Positions 51,875 through 60,207 are shown, counted from the stretch's first letter. The stretch is 64,000 bases of DNA from Bradyrhizobium forestalis (GCF_002795245.1 NZ_PGVG01000021.1:1-64000); one strand, 5' to 3'. The notes: generated from the letters alone by a model not told the origin. Numbers and translations are program-made.

Positions 51875-52114
51875 TTAGCTCTTCGCGTTCTTCTCGAGAA
51901 ACTTCGTGGCATCGCCGACGGTGAGAATCGTCTCCGCAGCGTCGTCCGGAATCTCGCAACCGAATTCCTCTTCGAACGCCATCACCAGCTCGACGGTGTC
52001 CAGACTGTCGGCGCCGAGGTCGTCGATGAAGCTCGCGTTGTCGACAACCTTCTCGGGTTCAACACCAAGGTGTTCGACCACGATCTTCTTAACCCGCTCG
52101 CCAATGTCACTCAT
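51875..52114 (-). CDS. acpP: Acyl carrier protein
   Basis: 79 residues, acidic. The phosphopantetheine Ser lies in DLGADSLDTVELVMAFEEEF, followed by IPDDAAETILTVGDATKFLE. GAGGTTAAGCA precedes the start. Expected to be very highly expressed. Placed between fabG and fabF, with its own upstream region. Confidence 0.98.
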   Translation of the reverse strand: MSDIGERVKKIVVEHLGVEPEKVVDNASFIDDLGADSLDTVELVMAFEEEFGCEIPDDAAETILTVGDATKFLEKNAKS

Positions 52115-52425
52115 TGCTTAACCTCGTGTTGTTCCCTGTAGACCCGACCCCCCGGGACGATACGAGCCGTCGTGGTCGTTTGACTGCCTTCGCTTACGAA
52201 CTTTGATTTGGCCCATCCTAACCGATGCAGGCCCGGCGAACGACGGCCAAAGGCTCTGCATCGCCAATATACAGGGTTTCAAAAACCTGCAATGGCGTTC
52301 TTTGCCCATCCGTTGAAGGTCCGGTTATCATACTTCAATTGCCTTGACTACAAGCCTCATTTTGCTCCGGAAACGGCCGTTTGCCGCATGCCGCACCGCC
52401 CTGACGGGCGGCGCGGCATGCGACG
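52115..52425. other. Promoter/leader region of acpP and end of fabG transcript
   Basis: 311 non-coding bases. The part next to fabG has a strong hairpin (52386-52421). The rest is the upstream region of acpP, consistent with a separate strong promoter for the carrier protein. No gene seen. Confidence 0.55.
52386..52421 (-). terminator. Strong stem-loop after fabG
   Basis: GCATGCCGC (52386-52394) with GCGGCATGC (52413-52421), continued by CCGCCC (52396-52401) with GGGCGG (52106+300, that is 52406-52411) around a TGAC loop; only one mismatched position interrupts the stem. Placed five bases past the fabG stop. A U-run is absent, but the stem is very stable. Confidence 0.7.
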
Positions 52426-53163
52426 TCAGATCATAGCCATGCCGCCGTTGACGTGGATGGTTTGCCCGGTGACATAGGATGCTTCGTTCGAGCTCAGGTA
52501 GACGGCGGCCGCTGCAATGTCCTCGGGCGTCCCCAGGCGGGCGGCCGGAACCTTGGTCAGAATCGTTTCGCGCTGCTTGTCGTTGAGCGCATCGGTCATC
52601 GGGGTCTTGATGAAGCCGGGCGCGATGCAGTTCGCGGTGACGCCACGCTTGGCGTATTCGGCGCCGAGCGTCTTGATCATGCCGATCAGGCCTGCCTTCG
52701 ACGCAGTATAATTGCCCTGCCCCGGATTGCCGGTGACACCGACCACGGAGGTGATGGCAATGATGCGGCCGAAGCGCTTGCGCATCATCAGCTTGGTCGC
52801 GGCGCGTGCGAGGCGAAAGGTCGCGGTCAGATTGACGTTGATGACCTCGTCCCAGTCCTCGTCACGGAGTTGCACGAAGAGATTGTCGCGCGTGATGCCG
52901 GCATTGGCGATGAGAATGTCGACCTGGCCCATCGCCGCTTCCGCAGCCGGCACCAGCGCCTCGACCTCATCGACCTTGGAAAGATTGCAGGGCAGCACGT
53001 GAGCGCGCTCGCCGAGCTTGCCGGCAAGCTCGTCCAGCACCTCCTTGCGCGTCCCTGATATGGCGACGGTGGCGCCCTGGGCGTGCAGCGCCTGCGCGAT
53101 CGCGCCGCCGATGCCTCCGGTCGCGCCGGTGACGAGCGCCTTTCGGCCAGTCAGATCGAACAT
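52426..53163 (-). CDS. fabG: 3-oxoacyl-[ACP] reductase
   Basis: 245 residues from ATG 53163. Short-chain dehydrogenase with NADPH loop ALVTGATGGIGGAIA (9-23), LIANAGITRDN, the catalytic Ser-Tyr-Lys set in ITSVVGVTGNPGQGNYTASK, and the C-terminal YVTGQTIHVNGGMAMI. Eleven bases downstream of fabD. The longer open frame to 53523 lies within fabD and is a shadow. Confidence 0.97.
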   Translation of the reverse strand: MFDLTGRKALVTGATGGIGGAIAQALHAQGATVAISGTRKEVLDELAGKLGERAHVLPCNLSKVDEVEALVPAAEAAMGQVDILIANAGITRDNLFVQLRDEDWDEVINVNLTATFRLARAATKLMMRKRFGRIIAITSVVGVTGNPGQGNYTASKAGLIGMIKTLGAEYAKRGVTANCIAPGFIKTPMTDALNDKQRETILTKVPAARLGTPEDIAAAAVYLSSNEASYVTGQTIHVNGGMAMI

Positions 53164-53174
53164 TGATGACTCCT

Positions 53175-54134
53175 TTAGGCCTGCTTCGCAGCGGCCAATG
53201 CTTCCTTGGCGGCGGCAATATCGTTCGGACCGCCGACCGCAATGCCGACGGCACCGTCCGCAATACGCTTGACAAGCCCCGTCAGCACCTTGCCGGCGCC
53301 GATCTCGAAGAAGCGGGTGACGCCCTGCCCGGCCATATAAGCGACCGACTCGCGCCAGCGCACCGTGCCGGTGACCTGCTCGACCAGGCGGCGGCGGATC
53401 TCGTCGGGATCGGTGATGGCGCTTGCCAGCACGTTCGACACCAGCGGCGCCGCCGGCGCCTTGATCGTGACCTTCGAGAGCGCCTCCGCCATGGCATCCG
53501 CAGCCGGCTGCATCAGCTTGCAATGGAACGGCGCGGATACCGGCAGCAGCATGGCGCGCTTGGCGCCCTTGGCCTTGGCAATCTCGACGGCGCGATCGAC
53601 CGCGGCCTTGTCGCCTGAAACCACCACCTGCCCGCCGCCATTGTCGTTGGCGGCCTGGCAGACCTGCCCCTGCGCCGCCTCGCCCGCGACCTCCATGGCG
53701 GCCTCGTAGTCGAGACCGAGCAGCGCAGCCATCGCGCCGGCACCGACCGGGACGGCCTTTTGCATTGCGAGACCGCGCGTGCGAAGCAGGCGGGCGGTAT
53801 CCGAAACCGTCAGGCTGCCGGCCGCGGCCAGCGCCGAATATTCACCAAGCGAGTGGCCGGCAACGAAGGCAGCGTCTCGCCCCACGGAAAAACCAGCCTC
53901 GGCCTCGAGCACGCGCAGGGTGGCGATCGACACCGCCATCAGCGCCGGCTGGGCGTTCTCGGTGAGCTGGAGGGTTTCGGCTGGACCTTCCCAGATGGTG
54001 GCCGTCAGCTTCTCGGAAAGCGCGGCATCGACCTCGTCGAACACGGCGCGCGCCACCGGAAAGGCATCAGCCAAGGCCTTGCCCATGCCGACCGCCTGGG
54101 AACCCTGCCCGGGAAATGTGAATGCAGCCGTCAT
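53175..54134 (-). CDS. fabD: Malonyl-CoA:ACP transacylase
   Basis: 319 residues from ATG 54134 with GGGAG upstream (an ATG at 54158 would add eight). Charges ACP with malonate. FTFPGQGSQAVGMGKAL at the start, catalytic Ser in VAGHSLGEYSALAAAG, catalytic His in VSAPFHCKLMQPA, and the terminal EIGAGKVLTGLVKRI. Head of the fab cluster. Confidence 0.96.
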   Translation of the reverse strand: MTAAFTFPGQGSQAVGMGKALADAFPVARAVFDEVDAALSEKLTATIWEGPAETLQLTENAQPALMAVSIATLRVLEAEAGFSVGRDAAFVAGHSLGEYSALAAAGSLTVSDTARLLRTRGLAMQKAVPVGAGAMAALLGLDYEAAMEVAGEAAQGQVCQAANDNGGGQVVVSGDKAAVDRAVEIAKAKGAKRAMLLPVSAPFHCKLMQPAADAMAEALSKVTIKAPAAPLVSNVLASAITDPDEIRRRLVEQVTGTVRWRESVAYMAGQGVTRFFEIGAGKVLTGLVKRIADGAVGIAVGGPNDIAAAKEALAAAKQA

Positions 54135-54307
54135 CGGCGCTCCCTGCTTGTCAGGCATGATCCCTCTCGAGAACCGGCAGCCGATTACGCACGGCCTTGG
54201 GCCATGGCTCCGGATCATGCTCCAAAGGGGGCCGTAGACACCGTCCGGGGCCGCACTGTCAAGCCGAGACGGGAACTTGGACCAGCATTCAACGGGGAAT
54301 GCGCCCG

Positions 54308-55333
54308 TTAGAACCCGCCGGCAGTCTGGTTGGCATCGACCTCCGCCCCGGCCCGCGCACGGCGCGCACTGTTGACCAGTTGCCCCGGCCGATCCTCGCG
54401 GTTCGGCTTTGCCGTCGCCAGCCGCAGCACCGCCGCGTAATTCGGCTGCACTTCCATGCGGCCGGCGTACCGGCTCGCGCTCAGCAGGCGATGCACCTTC
54501 GGCAAATTGTAGCAAGGCACGTAGAACAAGAGATGATGCTCAAGGTGATAGTTCACGTAGTACGGCGCGATGAACAGGCGCTCGAGAAAACTGGCATGCG
54601 TGGTGCGGGTGTTGCGCAAGGGGTCTTTGCTATCAGGAACGACGGCGTGCTCGGCGATGTTGCGGATGCGGGTGATGACCATCATCCAGGTCAGCAGCGG
54701 CACCAGCCACAGCAGCGGATAGGCCCACCACACACCAGCAGCCGCGAGCGCCGCAAACATGATCGCATTGACCACACATTGCGGGCCAAGCTTCTCCCAG
54801 AAATGCGCCGCACGCTGCCGCCATGACCAGTCCTTTGGCCCGAGCGCGTTGAGCAACTGCGCCTTGCGCTGCTGGTAGCCGGTCTGCCCGGTGATGTCGC
54901 GAATGAACTTGCGGCGATAGCTCAGCTTGGTGATCGGAAACGGCGCCGACAGCACGAGATCCGGATCGTCCTCCTGCTGGGTGCGCGCATGATGCTGGAG
55001 GTGGTAACGCCGGTAGCTGCGCGTCTCCGCAAACAGCGGATAGGCGCAGAACCACTGGCTCAGCGCCAGATTGGTTTTCTCGTCGGCGGACAGGCAGCCA
55101 TGTGCACCGTCGTGCATCAGGATCGCAAGGCCGAGCTGGCGCGAGCCGATGACGGCGACGGCGAAGATATAGGTGATCGGATTGGGCCACCACGCGACCA
55201 AGGCGATCGCTGCAATGATCAGCGCCCAGGCGTGCGCGATCAGCGCAGCGCCTTTCCACGTCACGCGCTGGCGCACGTCGGCCAATTGATCATCGGTCAG
55301 GAAATCGCGGGCACGCATGCGAAGCGCGGTCAT
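54308..55333 (-). CDS. Membrane fatty acid desaturase family protein
   Basis: 341 residues with about four helices and three histidine boxes: LMHDGAHGCL, YRRYHLQHHARTQQED and VNYHLEHHLLFYVPCYNLPK, which hold the di-iron centre. Introduces double bonds into acyl lipids or related chains with O2; carotenoid or sphingolipid-type desaturases share the boxes. Begins three bases after the TetR gene, so it is co-transcribed with and probably controlled by that regulator. It is near the fatty-acid synthesis genes on the same strand. Confidence 0.9.
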   Translation of the reverse strand: MTALRMRARDFLTDDQLADVRQRVTWKGAALIAHAWALIIAAIALVAWWPNPITYIFAVAVIGSRQLGLAILMHDGAHGCLSADEKTNLALSQWFCAYPLFAETRSYRRYHLQHHARTQQEDDPDLVLSAPFPITKLSYRRKFIRDITGQTGYQQRKAQLLNALGPKDWSWRQRAAHFWEKLGPQCVVNAIMFAALAAAGVWWAYPLLWLVPLLTWMMVITRIRNIAEHAVVPDSKDPLRNTRTTHASFLERLFIAPYYVNYHLEHHLLFYVPCYNLPKVHRLLSASRYAGRMEVQPNYAAVLRLATAKPNREDRPGQLVNSARRARAGAEVDANQTAGGF

Positions 55334-55336
55334 GGC

Positions 55337-56041
55337 CTACCCCTCTCCATTCGAATTGCTTGATGCGTCGCGCTCCTCGACGAGACGCAGGCGCCCGGTG
55401 TCGCCCGTGGATTTCGCCTGCTCGCCCAGCACGCGCAGCATCTCGGCACAGAGCTCCTCGGGCGAACGCCCCATGGCGTAGCCTTCGAGGATGACGCCGA
55501 TGGCGACGGCCCAGAAGCGCCGCGAGCTTTCGTCGGGCGCGCGCAACGAGCGCCAGCCGTGCCGCTCGACCTGGCCCGCATAGGCGCGCGCACCCTCGCT
55601 GTGCAGGCGCTCGATGGTGCGCTCGACCAATGGCGCGAGATCCTGGCGGCGCCGCGTCAGCGTCAGCGCTTCGGCGAAGAAGGCAACCGAATCGCTCGCC
55701 GTCACCGTCTCGGCCAGGGCATGGGTGTACTCCCGGGGCGTGCGCGCCTTCAGCGCCGCCTGCTCGGTGGTGCGCGCGAGGTACAGGAGATCGCGGCAGG
55801 CGCATTCGACGAACAGCGCCTCCTTGGTGCGGAAGTAATAGGTGATCTGGCTCGGGAATGCGTCCGCGGCGGCCGCGATGTCGGTGATCGCCGTGCCAGA
55901 CAGCCCCCGCTCCCGGAACAGCGGGCTCGCGGCATCAAGAAGCAGCGACCGCATCTTGCGGCCGGCCGAGCGCGTCGCACGCGCGGCGTGCTTGGGGTCG
56001 CCTACCGCCTCGAGCGGCGCATGGACAGATTTGTCTGCCAT
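55337..56041 (-). CDS. TetR family regulator (of the desaturase)
   Basis: 234 residues. Helix-turn-helix at about 34-80: LLLDAASPLFRERGLSGTAI, DIAAAADAFPSQITYYFRTK, EALFVECACRDLLY. The C-terminal ligand domain has a small C-terminal tail rich in Glu, Ser and Asn. First gene of a two-gene operon with the desaturase; a perfect palindrome lies 21 bases upstream. Likely senses a fatty acid or acyl-CoA, similar in logic to DesT/FabR-type regulators, though it is not clearly one of them. Confidence 0.9.
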   Translation of the reverse strand: MADKSVHAPLEAVGDPKHAARATRSAGRKMRSLLLDAASPLFRERGLSGTAITDIAAAADAFPSQITYYFRTKEALFVECACRDLLYLARTTEQAALKARTPREYTHALAETVTASDSVAFFAEALTLTRRRQDLAPLVERTIERLHSEGARAYAGQVERHGWRSLRAPDESSRRFWAVAIGVILEGYAMGRSPEELCAEMLRVLGEQAKSTGDTGRLRLVEERDASSNSNGEG

Positions 56042-56061
56042 TGGCTCCTCCCGCTAAATTC

Positions 56062-56078
56062 TTTGTATGCTATACAAA
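56062..56078. promoter_or_regulatory. TetR operator palindrome TTTGTAT-GCT-ATACAAA
   Basis: A perfect 7-3-7 inverted repeat 21 bases upstream of the TetR start, inside the expected promoter. This size and symmetry suit a TetR dimer and imply autoregulation together with the desaturase. Confidence 0.78.
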
Positions 56079-56189
56079 CAAATAAATCAAGGCAGGATAT
56101 GGCATGGGAGGACTAAACTCGGCGGGGGAACGTCGGGCTCGGTGGCGCCAGGCGTCGCCCATGACGCCGGTCTAGCAATCCCCACCACT

Positions 56190-56290
56190 GTCATGCCCCG
56201 CGAAGGCGGGGTATCCAGTACGCCGCGGCCCATCGGTTCAACAACAACTGCCTCGGAGTACTGGATCGCCCGGTCAAGCCGGGCGATGAC
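56190..56290. repeat. Dispersed palindromic intergenic element
   Basis: Starts GTCATGCCCCGCGAAGGCGG and ends GGTCAAGCCGGGCGATGAC. Internal arms ATCCAGTAC (56213-56221) and GTACTGGAT (56258-56266) are perfect inverted repeats. I recognise this as a very common element in Bradyrhizobium and Rhodopseudomonas genomes. Confidence 0.75.
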
Positions 56291-56511
56291 ACCGAGTGTG
56301 TGGCGAGCGCGTTCGGGCCGCCCCGCGACGGGAGGACCCGGCTCAAAAAAGCCCTTCCAACCTTGCAAAGCCGGACAAAATCCGTATAAGGCGCGCATCC
56401 GCAGACCCCGGCCGGGAGCTGAACGGACGGTCTCAGCAAATCCTTCGTGATTTTGGTGTGGCAGGGCCAGTCGGCCCGTCGTCCCGTGTTTCCGCCTTCT
56501 GAGCTTGATCC

Positions 56512-56533
56512 CAGAGTCCTTTCCGAAGGTCTC
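56512..56533 (+). promoter_or_regulatory. Leader hairpin upstream of rpsF
   Basis: AGAG-T-CCTT, loop TCCG, AAGG-T-CTCT: a stem of eight pairs with one T-T mismatch and a CCG-containing loop, ending 48 bases before the rpsF start. S6:S18 autoregulatory leaders in many bacteria expose a CCG trinucleotide in a hairpin, so this is a candidate for that site; the exact published fold has not been compared. Confidence 0.4.
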
Positions 56534-56581
56534 TTAAGGGTTTGACGCCGGGCGATGCGCCAACATGAGGAAAGGACGTCC

Positions 56582-57049
56582 ATGCCTCTTTACGAGCATG
56601 TTTTTCTCGCGCGTCAGGACGCGAGCCCGCAGCAGGTCGAAGAGCTGACTGCGCAGATGACCGGTATCGTCGAAGGTCTCGGCGGCAAGATCACCAAGAC
56701 CGAGAATTGGGGCGTGCGCTCCCTCACCTACCGCATGAACAAGAACCGCAAGGCGCATTTCGTGCTGCTCAACATCGACGCGCCGTCCGCGGCGATCGCC
56801 GAGATCGAGCGCCAGGAGCGCATCAGCGAGGACGTGATCCGCTATCTCAGCGTCCGCGTCGAGGAGCTCGAGGAAGGCCCGTCCGCGATGATGCGCAAGG
56901 CCGACCGTGATCGCGAGCGTGACGACCGCGGCGGTGGCTTCCGCGGCGAGCGTGAAGGCGGCTTCCGTGGCGACCGCGAGGGCGGTTTCCGCGGTGATCG
57001 CGGTCCGCGCCGTCCGCGCGATGAAGCTGAAACCACGGATGGGGAGTAA
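56582..57049 (+). CDS. rpsF: 30S ribosomal protein S6
   Basis: 155 residues from ATG 56582 with AGGAAAGGACG upstream. The core (1-100) has MPLYEHVFLARQDASPQQVE, NWGVRSLTYRMNKNRKAHFV and NIDAPSAAIAEIERQERISE. The C-terminal extension is Arg/Gly-rich with repeated EGGFRGDR units (about 118-145), a feature seen in rhizobial S6 proteins that could bind RNA. Pairs with S18 on the 30S platform; rpsR follows after five bases. Confidence 0.97.
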   Translation: MPLYEHVFLARQDASPQQVEELTAQMTGIVEGLGGKITKTENWGVRSLTYRMNKNRKAHFVLLNIDAPSAAIAEIERQERISEDVIRYLSVRVEELEEGPSAMMRKADRDRERDDRGGGFRGEREGGFRGDREGGFRGDRGPRRPRDEAETTDGE

Positions 57050-57054
57050 GACCA

Positions 57055-57294
57055 ATGGCTGAAGCTGGTGCACGTCGCCCGTTTTTCCGTCGTCGCAAGA
57101 GCTGCCCGTTCACGGGCGCCAATGCTCCGAAGATCGACTACAAGGACTCCAAGCTCCTGATGCGTTACGTCTCCGAGCGCGGCAAGATCGTGCCGAGCCG
57201 CATCACCGCGGTGTCCGCGAAGAAGCAGCGTGAGCTCGCCCGCGCCATCAAGCGCGCGCGCTTCCTGGGTCTCTTGCCCTACGTCATTCGCTGA
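57055..57294 (+). CDS. rpsR: 30S ribosomal protein S18
   Basis: 79 residues. RPFFRRRKSCPFTGANAPKI, DYKDSKLLMRYVSERGKIVP and RELARAIKRARFLGLLPYVI are the standard S18 sequence. Binds S6 in the 30S platform. Followed by a strong stem-loop. Confidence 0.98.
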   Translation: MAEAGARRPFFRRRKSCPFTGANAPKIDYKDSKLLMRYVSERGKIVPSRITAVSAKKQRELARAIKRARFLGLLPYVIR

Positions 57295-57306
57295 TACGAC
57301 CAACTC

Positions 57307-57332
57307 GACCGGCGGCCGCTGAGCCGCCGGTC
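57307..57332 (+). terminator. Stem-loop after rpsR
   Basis: GACCGGCGGC (57307-57316) and GCCGCCGGTC (57323-57332) form a perfect 10-bp stem with loop CGCTGA, followed by TTAACGTTT. Probable terminator or attenuator between the S6/S18 genes and the DUF2232/L9 genes. Confidence 0.75.
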
Positions 57333-57427
57333 TTAACGTTTCGAACTCATAAGGCTTCCGGGTCGTCCGGTCGCCGATGGTTGGGGCAAACGACGCCTCT
57401 AACCGCTCGAAGGGAGCGGGACAGCTG

Positions 57428-58408
57428 ATGATGGCCTTTGGACTGATAGCCCTGATCGCCGGCGCCGCGTCGGCCCTGATGTTCGCCTCGATCATCTCGG
57501 GCGCGCTGATCTCGCTCGTCCTGTTCTACCTCGCACCGCTGCCGTTGATGGTCGCCGCAATCGGCTGGGGACCGCTTTGCGCAAGCCTCGGCGGCATTGC
57601 CGCCGCGATCGGCCTCGGCGCCCTGTTCGGCCTGCCCTACTGCATCGCCTTCGCCGTCACCGTCGCGTTGCCGGCCTGGTGGCTCGGCCATCTCGTCCTG
57701 CTCGGCCGGCAGGTCGGAGGTGTCGCAGCGGACGCCACCGCCGCCGAACCGGCGGCCGAGCCCGCGTTCGAGTGGTACCCGGTTGGCCGCATCCTGCTCT
57801 GGATCGCAGGCTTTGCCATGCTGACCACGATCGCCGCTCTGCTCACGCTCGGCACCGACGCCGAAACCATCACCGGCACGCTGCGGCGCGGCCTGATGCG
57901 CCTCCTCCGCGCCACCGACCCGCAAACCTCGGGCGAAGCCACTCAGTTCGTCGACGCGCTGGTGCGCATCGCGCCAGCCGCCGCAACCATCATCGCGATG
58001 ATGACGCTGACGCTCAACCTCTGGCTCAGCGCCAAGGTGACGGCGACGTCGGGCCGGCTGCGGCGTCCCTGGCCGGACATGAAGACAGCCGAGCTGCCGC
58101 CGATGACGCTGGTGGCGCTCTGCATCGCCCTCGCCTTCTGCTTCACCGGCGGGCTGCTCGCCATCGTCGCGCAGATCGCCACGGCCGCGCTGATGATGGG
58201 CTATGCGCTGACCGGTTTCGCCGTGCTGCATACGCTCACGCTCGCGCTGAAGAGCCGCACGTTCTGGCTCGGCTCGACCTACGCCGTCGTCGTCGTGTTC
58301 GGATGGCCCGTGATCGCGATGGTGATCCTCGGCCTTGCGGATGCCGTGTTCGGCTTCCGCGAGCGCTTCCTGCGCAGCCGGCAGCCGCCACCGCTGCCAA
58401 CCCCTTAA
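57428..58408 (+). CDS. DUF2232 membrane protein
   Basis: 326 residues from ATG 57428 (57377 would add 17). About eight helices, for example MAFGLIALIAGAASALMFAS, LLWIAGFAMLTTIAALLTLG, MTLVALCIALAFCFTGGLLA and TYAVVVVFGWPVIAMVILGL. This family sits between rpsR and rplI in many alphaproteobacteria, and its position is the best evidence. It is distantly related to the YybS family; function not established. Confidence 0.87.
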   Translation: MMAFGLIALIAGAASALMFASIISGALISLVLFYLAPLPLMVAAIGWGPLCASLGGIAAAIGLGALFGLPYCIAFAVTVALPAWWLGHLVLLGRQVGGVAADATAAEPAAEPAFEWYPVGRILLWIAGFAMLTTIAALLTLGTDAETITGTLRRGLMRLLRATDPQTSGEATQFVDALVRIAPAAATIIAMMTLTLNLWLSAKVTATSGRLRRPWPDMKTAELPPMTLVALCIALAFCFTGGLLAIVAQIATAALMMGYALTGFAVLHTLTLALKSRTFWLGSTYAVVVVFGWPVIAMVILGLADAVFGFRERFLRSRQPPPLPTP

Positions 58409-58455
58409 GTCACCCGAAACTGAAACCTACAGAGCACTTCAAAAGGAGAACGAAT

Positions 58456-59055
58456 ATGGAAGTCATTTTGCTGGAACGCGTCAACAAGCTCGGCCAGATG
58501 GGCGAAGTCGTGAAGGTTCGCGACGGCTACGCGCGCAATTTCCTGCTCAAGCGCGGCAAGGCGCTGCGCGCCACCGCCGACAACCGGGCCAAGTACGACG
58601 GCATGAAGGCCGAGCTCGAGGCGCGCAACCTCGCCTCGAAGGCCGAGGCGTCCAAGGTCGCCGAGAAGATCGAAGGCAAGAACATCATCGTGATCCGTCA
58701 GGCGTCGGAAGCCGGCCAGCTGTTCGGCTCGGTCAACGTGCGTGACATCGTGATCGCGTTCGAAGCCGACGGCGTTTCGCTCGCCCGTCCGCAGATCCAG
58801 CTCGACGCGCCGATCAAGACCATCGGCAAGCACTCGATCACCGTTGCCGTTCATCCCGAGGTCGAGGTCGAGATCACCGTCACGGTTGCCCGCAGCCAGG
58901 ACGAGGCCGAGCGCATCAACCGCGGCGAGGACATCTCGACCCGCAACGAGGATCGCGATGCGGCCGCCGAAGCGATCGCCGCCGCCGGCGAGTTCTTCGA
59001 TCCGGAAGCCGAGCACGAGGAGGTCGAGCCGGCCCCGGCTGCGGAAGAGAAGTAA
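58456..59055 (+). CDS. rplI: 50S ribosomal protein L9
   Basis: 199 residues from ATG 58456, preceded by AAAAGGAGAACGA. N-domain MEVILLERVNKLGQMGEVVK with RDGYARNFLLKRGKALRAT, the long connecting helix, and C-domain QLFGSVNVRDIVIAF and HSITVAVHPEVEVEITV. An acidic C-terminal tail of about 45 residues (EAEHEEVEPAPAAEEK) is longer than in E. coli and typical of rhizobia. Confidence 0.97.
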   Translation: MEVILLERVNKLGQMGEVVKVRDGYARNFLLKRGKALRATADNRAKYDGMKAELEARNLASKAEASKVAEKIEGKNIIVIRQASEAGQLFGSVNVRDIVIAFEADGVSLARPQIQLDAPIKTIGKHSITVAVHPEVEVEITVTVARSQDEAERINRGEDISTRNEDRDAAAEAIAAAGEFFDPEAEHEEVEPAPAAEEK

Positions 59056-59080
59056 GCCTCGCATTCATACGCGAAGCGAA

Positions 59081-59110
59081 GGCCCGGTCGCCTCAGGCGG
59101 CCGGGCCTTT
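59081..59110. terminator. Bidirectional terminator between rplI and the thioesterase gene
   Basis: GGCCCGG-T-CGCC, loop TCA, GGCG-G-CCGGGCC, then TTT on the plus strand. Lies 26 bases after rplI and overlaps the 3' end of the convergent thioesterase gene (stop at 59093-59095), so it can serve both transcripts. Confidence 0.8.
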
Positions 59111-59560
59111 CATTATGGCGGCAACGTCCTCGCTCAGCATCGCGATCGAGGCGAGCGCGGTGGCCGTATGCTTCTCGACACCGTCGTTGACGCAGAACAC
59201 GTCGGCCGCGACCACGGAGACCTGACGGCCCGGCTTGATCACCCTGGCACGGCAGATCAGCTTCTCGCCGACCGCGGGCGACAACAGATTGAGCTTGTAT
59301 TCCGCCGTCAGCGCCGACTGGCCGCGCGAGGTGGCGGCTGCGATCGTCGTGGCATTGTCGACCAGGAAGGCGGTCACGCCGCCATGAAAGAAGCCATGCT
59401 GCTGTAAGAGCTCCGGCCGGCGCTCCACGGCGATCGTGCAGGTGCCGCGCGACAATTCGGACAGCTCGGCGCCGACCAGGTTCATAAAACCCTGCCGGCC
59501 GACATTGGTGTGGATGCGCTCGGCAATTGGCGCGAATTCCGGATCAGCTTCGGCTCGCAT
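59093..59560 (-). CDS. PaaI-type hotdog thioesterase
   Basis: 155 residues. Hotdog fold with active-site region QHGFFHGGVTAFLVDNATTIAAA, preceded by MNLVGAELSELSRGTCTIAV and followed by TAEYKLNLLSPAVGEKLICR, VVAADVFCVNDGVEKHTATA. Hydrolyses acyl- or aryl-CoA thioesters in the cytoplasm. Twelve bases downstream of a TetR gene on the same strand, so it is probably the regulated partner. Confidence 0.9.
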   Translation of the reverse strand: MRAEADPEFAPIAERIHTNVGRQGFMNLVGAELSELSRGTCTIAVERRPELLQQHGFFHGGVTAFLVDNATTIAAATSRGQSALTAEYKLNLLSPAVGEKLICRARVIKPGRQVSVVAADVFCVNDGVEKHTATALASIAMLSEDVAAIMKGPAA

Positions 59561-59572
59561 GCAGTCCTCTCC

Positions 59573-60169
59573 TTATTGCTTGTTGATGCGGTCGCATGGC
59601 CTTAGCGCACGATTGGCGCAGGCGATCAGCGTGTCGGCCTCAATTCGCGGATCGGTGCGATCGCGCCCCGACAGGAAGGCGCGACAGAAGATTTGCGCCG
59701 GACCGATCAGCTGGCTGACGAACATCGCCGGCGTCATCGGCAGAAGTTCGCCGCTTGCAACCAGCGGCGCGCGCCAGCGCTCGATGCCTTCGGCGAGCCG
59801 CGCATTCTGTGCGCGCTGGGCATCGCGCACATCCTCGCCCCATTCGCTGCGCGAGATCTCGAAGAGGTAGCGCGCCTCACGCCGGCGGGTGACGACCCAG
59901 TCGAGATGCGCCCGGATCAGGCGATCGATGCCCTGCTCCGCGTCGGGGACGGGATCGAGCGCGGCCAGCACCGCGGCGTGATAGTGTCGCAAGACCTCCA
60001 GAAACAGCGCTCCGGCAAGCTCCTTCTTCGAGCCGAAGACGTGAAAGAAGCTGCCATTGGAGGCGCGCGCCCGGGTGCGGATCGCGGCGACCGTCGCGGC
60101 TTCGAAGCCGACGCGGTCGAACACCATCAGCCCGGCTGCCAGCAGATCGTCTCGCACGCTCGTCGCCAT
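59573..60169 (-). CDS. TetR family regulator
   Basis: 198 residues. Helix-turn-helix: DLLAAGLMVFDRVGFEAATV, AAIRTRARASNGSFFHVFGS, KKELAGALFLEVLRHYH. The C-terminal domain has HLDWVVTRRREARYLFEISR and a loop MTPAMFVSQLIGPAQIFCRA. First gene of an operon with the thioesterase, with overlapping palindromes just upstream at 60189-60207. Probably responds to an acyl- or aryl-CoA. Confidence 0.9.
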   Translation of the reverse strand: MATSVRDDLLAAGLMVFDRVGFEAATVAAIRTRARASNGSFFHVFGSKKELAGALFLEVLRHYHAAVLAALDPVPDAEQGIDRLIRAHLDWVVTRRREARYLFEISRSEWGEDVRDAQRAQNARLAEGIERWRAPLVASGELLPMTPAMFVSQLIGPAQIFCRAFLSGRDRTDPRIEADTLIACANRALRPCDRINKQ

Positions 60170-60188
60170 CGACGCCTCCTAGATCACT

Positions 60189-60207
60189 ACTCTAGAGTGC
60201 TACTCTA
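60189..60207. promoter_or_regulatory. TetR operator: overlapping palindromes ACTCTAGAGT and TAGAGT-GCT-ACTCTA
   Basis: ACTCTAGAGT (60189-60198) is a perfect 10-mer palindrome and TAGAGTGCTACTCTA (60193-60207) is a perfect 6-3-6 inverted repeat sharing the middle TAGAGT. The block lies 20 bases upstream of the TetR start, the expected place for autorepression. Confidence 0.75.

Larger units (their letters stand above)
56042..56581. other. Gap between tetR and rpsF
   Basis: 540 non-coding bases. It contains the TetR palindrome (56062-56078), a dispersed repeat (56190-56290), and the rpsF leader with a hairpin at 56512-56533. No additional gene is convincing. Confidence 0.6.
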
